In this document: piece by piece, positions 1 to 4,238 of the stretch
How the letters are laid out: each line of letters opens with the position of its first letter
Position numbering within the stretch: the stretch's first letter is position 1
Assembly (NCBI GenBank): GCA_002315795.1
Contig: DCIF01000058.1
Coordinates: 1 to 9,516 of the forward strand
Direction of reading: 5' to 3'
DNA length: 9,516 nt
Origin: Bacteroidales bacterium UBA1733
GTDB lineage: Bacteria; Bacteroidota; Bacteroidia; Bacteroidales; UBA3663
Made by a program: the position numbers and the translations under genes
Notes under the pieces: generated by a model
Database searches by the model: none
Told to the model about the DNA's origin: nothing
What the model saw: only the letters and a program-made list of their open reading frames with translations

Positions 1-4
1 AACA

Positions 5-51
5 AATATCACCACCCCGGTTACAATCACTGTAATTTGGGTGGTGATATT
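5..51. terminator. Strong hairpin downstream of the envelope operon, candidate terminator
   Basis: Positions 5-17 (AATATCACCACCC) pair perfectly with 39-51, giving a 13-bp stem. Inside it, 21-25 (TTACA) pairs with 31-35 (TGTAA) around the loop ATCAC, so the structure is a long two-tier hairpin. It lies 88 nt beyond the stop of the last gene of the minus-strand operon. Read leftwards it is followed by TGTT and then the window ends, so a U-tract cannot be confirmed. It may be the operon terminator, a bidirectional terminator shared with a gene outside the window, or an RNA 3' end stabiliser. Confidence 0.55.
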
Positions 52-74
52 ATTATGTCGTTCTTGAGATAATT

Positions 75-123
75 GATATCTGATACCTGGTATTTGATAT
101 TTGGTATCTGGTATTTGATATTT
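75..123. repeat. Seven tandem 7-bp repeats, consensus GRTAYYT
   Basis: The 49 bases divide exactly into seven heptamers that all fit GRTAYYT, such as GATATCT, GGTATTT and GATATTT. A decayed eighth unit (GATAATT) occupies 68-74. A higher-order period of 21 bp is also visible: 84-104 and 105-125 match except for a few bases. The array starts 24 nt beyond the hairpin at 5-51 and ends 16 nt before the stop codon of the neighbouring minus-strand gene. Heptameric short tandem repeats are known in intergenic DNA of several bacterial groups. No function can be read from the sequence. Confidence 0.85.
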
Positions 124-139
124 TTCTTGGACAAACCTC

Positions 140-1081
140 TCAAAAGATCCTTCCTGTCAGCCTGAAGTTCAGACAAGGATAAAGCACAATCTTGGGCACG
201 ATCTTGATGATGTCGCCACCATTATCGTCACTGATACCCTCTGTCTGCAGATTATAGTCGTTGACATTGATTGTCGGAGCATTCCAGAACATCACACCCA
301 GATCGCAGGCTAAACCCAGACGGTGCTTAGTAGGGACAGCACGGCCGAAGCCGATTCCTAAATACGGTCTGAAACCATTCACCTCAACATAGGCAGTAAC
401 CTTCGGACCATTCGGAGAAATCTGATTGACACCATTCTTGCCATCACCACCCACCGTCACAGTCAGCGGATCACCAAACTCATACGAGACCTTTTTCCCT
501 TTGATCGTTGCCGAAAAAGTCTTGTTCGCCAGATACTCATTATAATAAGTAATGGCCTCAAGCACATAGTCGCCTCCCACCGAGGTAGCCTCAACGATCT
601 TGTTCGAATTTGAATAATAGAAACCGGCAGTAAAGCGGAAACTGCTGTTTTTGAAAGGCAGATAATCTACCAGCAGCTTGACACTCGCTCCGAGTTTCAG
701 GTTCGACTCCACTCCTACCTCCTTATTGACGGCATTTTTCATAAAGCTGAGATTCTCAACTTTAGTGATGATTGCCTGCTGTTCTTCTGTAAAGTGCTCT
801 TTTTGCGCTGAGAGCTCCTTGAATTTGGTTTGCAGCTCTGTCCACTTCTCCGAACCAGCAATGCTCACCGTGAAGTCATACACATCGATATTGGGCACAA
901 ACGAAGCACCCGCACGCAACTGAAAGTAATCGTTCATCGTGGTCGACACCTCCAGGCCAATACCGGTTGTTCCCACCTCTAGGCCTACTCCTAAGTGGTT
1001 GAATACATTGTTCTCGGCCTTCAGAGGCATAGAGAGAAGACCAATTGTTGAAACAAAGATTAAAGCAGCAAACCCTCTCAT
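140..1081 (-). CDS. Secreted outer-membrane beta-barrel-like protein with a coiled-coil insert
   Basis: A 313-residue protein of no recognised named family. Residues 1-22 form a typical Sec signal peptide (MRGFAALIFVS..., cleavage likely after LKA). The mature protein has alternating amphipathic strands rich in Gly and aromatic residues, for example around LGVGLEVGTTGIGLEV and FRPYLGIGFG, and it ends in Phe (RLTGRIF), as outer-membrane barrels usually do. Residues about 77-115 interrupt this with a Glu/Lys-rich helical stretch (SEKWTELQTKFKEL...) that is probably a short coiled coil in the periplasm or at the surface. The gene is last in a four-gene operon; its ATG lies 4 nt beyond the TMEM43-like stop, so it is almost certainly co-transcribed and perhaps translationally coupled. 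Barrel localisation is inferred. A secreted beta-rich periplasmic protein is the alternative. Confidence 0.85.
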   Translation of the reverse strand: MRGFAALIFVSTIGLLSMPLKAENNVFNHLGVGLEVGTTGIGLEVSTTMNDYFQLRAGASFVPNIDVYDFTVSIAGSEKWTELQTKFKELSAQKEHFTEEQQAIITKVENLSFMKNAVNKEVGVESNLKLGASVKLLVDYLPFKNSSFRFTAGFYYSNSNKIVEATSVGGDYVLEAITYYNEYLANKTFSATIKGKKVSYEFGDPLTVTVGGDGKNGVNQISPNGPKVTAYVEVNGFRPYLGIGFGRAVPTKHRLGLACDLGVMFWNAPTINVNDYNLQTEGISDDNGGDIIKIVPKIVLYPCLNFRLTGRIF

Positions 1082-1085
1082 AACA

Positions 1086-2231
1086 TCAGATTTCCTTTTT
1101 CTTTTTTCCTTTTATCGCGAAGAAATAAATCACAGCACCTACAGCTACCAGCAGGCATACAGAGAGCAGCGGACGATAGAAGAACCAGGCAATAGCCACC
1201 ACGATAAGCGTCCAGGCAAAGGCCACGATATTGCATACCAGTCCCACACCCCACGACATGATCGACGACAGGAACGGAACTACCTTCAGCAAGGTTGAGA
1301 GGATGCTGAAAATCATCTTCAGACCTGCGCTGATCAGGATAAAACCTAAAATACGGAGCACCCAGGTCAACATGGTATTACCCGCCTTCTCACTCTCAAA
1401 CATCTCTTCCATCGACTTGGTTCCTGACACCAGCGCGCTGAACGTTTTGCCGTTCTTCGCCGTATAGCGCACAAAAGTGTCACTCTGCACCTTAGCGATG
1501 AGCGAAACCACGTTCTGAGCAGGCACATAACGATATTCCACACGCACATCACCCACTTCAGGAGCATTCTGATTACGGCCGAAATAAATAACATTATTGC
1601 TGACCTGCATCAGTGAGTCGCCAGCAAGATTGAGCACAAGAGGCATGGTATTGCTGCGTGGGAAAGCAGAGATCATCTCAGCTGGCAACTTATAAGCACC
1701 GATGGTGGCATGTTCTGCCATTAGTGTCTTCCCCTCTACCTGACGTCTTACACCTGCATTGTTGGCATTCTTATATTCAGGATCCTTGAACTCAGAGCTG
1801 TTGACCGGATGTGAGGTCCACTGCTTCGCATAAGTATAGGTCGTGGTGACCTCCTGCGAACCTCCCAGCTTATCTTCTGTCTTGGTCGATGAAGATTCTA
1901 CCCACTGGTAATACTCCACATCACGACTAAGGAACATACCCGTAACACCCACATTGAAGTCTGGATCGATCAGTGAATCCTGCGTGATAACTGTACCGTT
2001 GGCATGGATCAGCTGGCCCTCAAACTCAGGATTATAGACGTTGACGTCTGGCATGTGAACTGCCACACCCTCAGCCTCTTCAAGCATCTTGGCCGTCTTA
2101 ACGGCGCGACCTTCATTCCACCACAACATGACCGTAGCAGCAACCAGCAGGATAAAACCTGTGCCGATGCCACCCAACGAATTCTTCAAACGTGAACCAT
2201 AGCCAATGGTCGTTTTCTCTGTGTAAGCCAT
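1086..2231 (-). CDS. TMEM43 (LUMA) family membrane protein
   Basis: A 381-residue homologue of the TMEM43/LUMA family, which in animals is an inner nuclear and ER membrane protein and in bacteria has no settled function. One transmembrane helix lies at about residues 19-38 and is followed by WWNEGRAV. A large extracytoplasmic domain follows (about 45-280), containing YYQWVESSSTK and a TYTYAKQW stretch, then three hydrophobic segments (about 287-308, 326-351 and 355-373) and a Lys-rich tail (KGKKKKEI). This one-plus-three topology is that of the family. I chose the ATG at 2231 (MAYTEKTTIGYG) over an in-frame ATG at 2300. The longer form would overlap the upstream gene by 56 nt and adds a segment unlike the family; from 2231 the gap to the upstream stop is 13 nt. 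It is third in the operon. Family assignment is firm, function unknown. Confidence 0.9.
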   Translation of the reverse strand: MAYTEKTTIGYGSRLKNSLGGIGTGFILLVAATVMLWWNEGRAVKTAKMLEEAEGVAVHMPDVNVYNPEFEGQLIHANGTVITQDSLIDPDFNVGVTGMFLSRDVEYYQWVESSSTKTEDKLGGSQEVTTTYTYAKQWTSHPVNSSEFKDPEYKNANNAGVRRQVEGKTLMAEHATIGAYKLPAEMISAFPRSNTMPLVLNLAGDSLMQVSNNVIYFGRNQNAPEVGDVRVEYRYVPAQNVVSLIAKVQSDTFVRYTAKNGKTFSALVSGTKSMEEMFESEKAGNTMLTWVLRILGFILISAGLKMIFSILSTLLKVVPFLSSIMSWGVGLVCNIVAFAWTLIVVAIAWFFYRPLLSVCLLVAVGAVIYFFAIKGKKKKEI

Positions 2232-2244
2232 TTTCTTCTTGAGA

Positions 2245-3360
2245 TTAGCAATAGTATAAATAGTAATAGGTAACCGCACATGCGGCCAGTGAAGCAGCAA
2301 AGATAGAAACCAGCTGCCAGGTGCGCAAAGGATTAGAGAGATACGCGAAGTCTTTCCACTCCTTACGTTTCCACAGATCCAGATGATCGGTGAGCCATTG
2401 AGCGAAAGCTTTCAGATCGAGCGGCTGATCCTGCTGATCGCGCGCCCAACTTTCAATCGCCATCTCCAGCACCGGCTCATCCATCCAACTGAAGGCGTTA
2501 CACCATCTGAGCAGATTTCCCTGATCCTCCGTTTGCTCGATACCCAGGCAGATGGTAAACTCATTCTTGTTACCGCCATGCCAGTACGCTCGCTGTTCTT
2601 CGGCAATAGTCATCCCCTTGCTGGCGTCATAAAGCAAAACGAAGAAATGCACCTGACGCGCACTACCATTGAGCGCGTTGACCAACTGAAAAGCGCGCTG
2701 GTCTTCGGATGTAGCAATGTCTAGTCCCACTACAGGCTCCTGTTTCAGGTTACTTACCTTAGGGTAATCATACAGTCCTAACTGTCTGGCCTCCTCCGGT
2801 TTGATCTCGCAATAACGGAAGATAGAGTTCGAATGATCGAGCGGATTGGTATATCGCTGTTCGTAAGTTTCCGTCTCTACATGCTGCAGCTGCTGGTCCC
2901 AGTTGATGGCATCACCGCCACCACCGGCCACACAATTGATGTGGTGCGTACTGATATAATAGGTAGCGCCTCCCCATCGATATACGAGCTCCTGATACAT
3001 ACTTTCAGAGATCATCGAGACGTGTCCGTTGTTGAGTACCCATTTCCACTCATCGGGGTGGTGCACAAAGCGCACTCGCTGTTCCTGACGCGTCTTACCC
3101 TTGCCATCAGACACGGTCACATAATAGATCACACGCTCGGTCCAGGCGTTATAATGCCTGGCCGTGACCACATAGCCGCTCAGATACTCTATGTCCTTGC
3201 CTAAATACCTTACCAACGCATGTATGCCGCCTACTAACGCCAAAGAGCCTCCGATAATAATCAGAAGCTCAGGGGTTTCAAGCTGCATGATGCGGGCCGA
3301 ATCAAGATAGAAGATTCCACCCAGGAACAGCAGCGGCAGAACATAGGCCAGATAGTGCAT
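2245..3360 (-). CDS. Membrane-anchored protein of unrecognised family (LemA/TMEM43 operon)
   Basis: I do not recognise this 371-residue protein. Two hydrophobic helices open it (about 3-19 and 31-50) and a third closes it (about 349-370, VSIFAASLAACAVTYYYLYY). The roughly 295-residue domain between them is probably cytoplasmic, because the flanks RYLGK and WKRKEWK/NPLRTW are positively charged. The domain is rich in Trp and Tyr. It has a possible beta-sheet region (VVTARHYNAWTERVIYYVTV), a Gly run at 146-149, and a conspicuous GGNKNE motif at 262-267 preceded by AYW, which looks like a conserved core. Its ATG shares one base with the upstream LemA stop (TAATG), the usual sign of translational coupling. 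That coupling and its position between LemA-like and TMEM43-like genes suggest that the products act together at the inner membrane. Confidence 0.88.
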   Translation of the reverse strand: MHYLAYVLPLLFLGGIFYLDSARIMQLETPELLIIIGGSLALVGGIHALVRYLGKDIEYLSGYVVTARHYNAWTERVIYYVTVSDGKGKTRQEQRVRFVHHPDEWKWVLNNGHVSMISESMYQELVYRWGGATYYISTHHINCVAGGGGDAINWDQQLQHVETETYEQRYTNPLDHSNSIFRYCEIKPEEARQLGLYDYPKVSNLKQEPVVGLDIATSEDQRAFQLVNALNGSARQVHFFVLLYDASKGMTIAEEQRAYWHGGNKNEFTICLGIEQTEDQGNLLRWCNAFSWMDEPVLEMAIESWARDQQDQPLDLKAFAQWLTDHLDLWKRKEWKDFAYLSNPLRTWQLVSIFAASLAACAVTYYYLYYC

Positions 3361-3896
3361 TAAGCCTTCTTCTTGAAGAGATCAACGTCATCATCGATAC
3401 CCGTCTGTATCACAGTCTTGGTCTGTGTACTGCTGACGATGGTATAGTCAATCTTCGACTTGTTCGAGATAAAGAACTTGGCAGGAATCATCTCCAAAAG
3501 CGTCTCACGCTGGCGTATGATGTCGAGCATACGGGTCTGTGCCTGATTGAAGTACATACGCTGCACCTCAATAGCCTGCATCAGATCCTTATAGAGCGAA
3601 GTATCGAACTCCGGATTGCTCTCCTGGATCCACTTCATCGATGTACCGTTGTCATTGGCATAACGGCCTGCAATAATCTCTGGAAAAATCTTCTCAAAGG
3701 TCTCACGATACTCCTCAGTGACACCGGCCTTCTGCTTGATGACCTTCCACATGGTGTCATGCACCGTCTCTACCTTACCTTTCTGTGCTTCGGCCTCCTT
3801 GCGCAGGCTCACCTCCTCGTTGTTATACTTGATATACATACCCACAACGATGAGTACCAGAACCACCAGGGCACCAATGCCAATTAATGAAATCAT
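3360..3896 (-). CDS. LemA-family membrane protein
   Basis: A 178-residue protein, the usual LemA length. One N-terminal membrane helix (residues 3-22, LIGIGALVVLVLIVVGMYI) is followed by YNNEEVSLRKEAEAQKGKVE, which corresponds to the asparagine-containing start of the LemA helical domain. The rest is a long helical bundle with the LemA-like C-terminal part FNQAQTRMLDIIRQR...IPAKFF. The sequence is divergent: the segment after the first helix reads VHDTMWKVIKQKAG in place of the more common Arg-Leu-Pro-rich version. LemA proteins are widespread small membrane proteins whose biochemical role is unsettled. This is the first gene of the operon, 35 nt upstream of which a promoter-like site begins. 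It overlaps the next gene by one base. Family call is good; function is not known. Confidence 0.88.
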   Translation of the reverse strand: MISLIGIGALVVLVLIVVGMYIKYNNEEVSLRKEAEAQKGKVETVHDTMWKVIKQKAGVTEEYRETFEKIFPEIIAGRYANDNGTSMKWIQESNPEFDTSLYKDLMQAIEVQRMYFNQAQTRMLDIIRQRETLLEMIPAKFFISNKSKIDYTIVSSTQTKTVIQTGIDDDVDLFKKKA

Positions 3897-3930
3897 AGCA
3901 ACAAAGTTTTAAAAGTTGATAATCTGGCCA

Positions 3931-3962
3931 CAAATGTAACTATTTTTCTTTAGAAAAACAAA
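3931..3962 (-). promoter_or_regulatory. Bacteroidota-type promoter of the LemA-TMEM43 operon
   Basis: On the minus strand, TTTG (3962-3959) and TACATTTG (3938-3931) are separated by 20 nt. This matches the -33 TTTG and -7 TAnnTTTG elements known for the Bacteroidota primary sigma factor. A start about 7 nt downstream (near 3924) leaves a short AT-rich 5' UTR of about 28 nt before the LemA ATG. No Shine-Dalgarno site is evident, as is normal for this phylum. Confidence 0.65.
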
Positions 3963-4025
3963 AAACGGTTCTTTTTTCTGTCTTTTTCTATCGAAATGAC
4001 CCCGGTTTGCTCAAAGGACCCCTTT

Positions 4026-4065
4026 AAAAACAATAAAGGGCCAGTCATCACGACGGCCTTTTATT
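4026..4065 (-). terminator. Intrinsic terminator (minus strand)
   Basis: Positions 4032-4042 (AATAAAGGGCC) pair with 4055-4065 (one G-T pair). The stem continues as 4044-4046 with 4052-4054 after one bulged base, closing on a 5-nt loop. Read leftwards, the hairpin is followed by GTTTTT (4031-4026). It could end the GH43-GH8 transcript, whose stop is 174 nt upstream, and also a transcript from the promoter-like site at 4125-4156. The plus-strand version lacks a good T-run. Confidence 0.6.
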
Positions 4066-4118
4066 TAACCTAATTACCTTAAAAAACTTACCAAATTATA
4101 AACACAATACCATGAAAA
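4026..4118 (-). ncRNA. Candidate small RNA, about 93 nt
   Basis: Inferred from layout only. A consensus-like promoter (4125-4156) would start a transcript near 4118, and a terminator hairpin with a U-tract ends at 4026. Between them lies an AT-rich, mostly unstructured stretch with no coding frame beyond 8 codons. The result would be a small RNA with a single-stranded 5' part and a stable 3' hairpin. Alternatively, it could be an attenuated leader reading through into the LemA operon 130 nt further on. No known RNA family was recognised. Confidence 0.3.
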
Positions 4119-4124
4119 ACATTG

Positions 4125-4156
4125 CAAAGATACGGGGTTTTGAGGCACCGTGCAAA
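4125..4156 (-). promoter_or_regulatory. Second minus-strand promoter, no gene directly behind it
   Basis: TTTG (4156-4153), 20 nt, TATCTTTG (4132-4125): a full match to the Bacteroidota promoter with the same spacing as the other minus-strand promoters here. The start would be near 4118, more than 220 nt upstream of the LemA gene, with a terminator-like hairpin in between. The -33 element lies inside the inverted repeat TGCAA-ACAA-TTGCA (4151-4164), which could be a protein-binding site. Confidence 0.5.
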
Positions 4157-4238
4157 CAATTGCATATTTTTTTGCAGTAATGGTCTGAAATTTGGCAAGT
4201 TTTAACTTCGTTTGCTAATTTTGCTTAGCAGATGGCGC

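Larger units (their letters stand above)
3897..4238. other. 342-bp intergenic region with promoters, hairpin and a possible small RNA
   Basis: This is the only gene-free stretch over 300 bp. It is AT-rich and lies between the start of the LemA gene and the stop of the GH43-GH8 gene, both on the minus strand. It contains the operon promoter (3931-3962), a terminator-like hairpin (4032-4065), a second minus-strand promoter-like site (4125-4156), and a small inverted repeat TGCAA-ACAA-TTGCA (4151-4164) that overlaps the -33 element of that site. Nothing in 4181-4238 stands out except a weak 5-bp hairpin. Confidence 0.8.

Noticed and set aside
75..123. CRISPR-like array
   Set aside because: The units are 7 bp and contiguous with no spacers, so this is a simple tandem repeat.
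2232..2300. 23-residue N-terminal extension of the TMEM43-like protein
   Set aside because: It would overlap the upstream gene by 56 nt, and the family-like sequence begins at MAYTEK. The ATG at 2231 is preferred.
4013..4025. AAAGG-ACC-CCTTT mini-hairpin
   Set aside because: A 5-bp stem with a 3-nt loop beside the stronger hairpin at 4032-4065; likely chance in A/T-rich DNA.
4214..4229. Small hairpin GCTAA-TTTTGC-TTAGC just after the GH43-GH8 stop
   Set aside because: The stem is only 5 bp and no U-run follows on the minus strand, so it is too weak to call a terminator.
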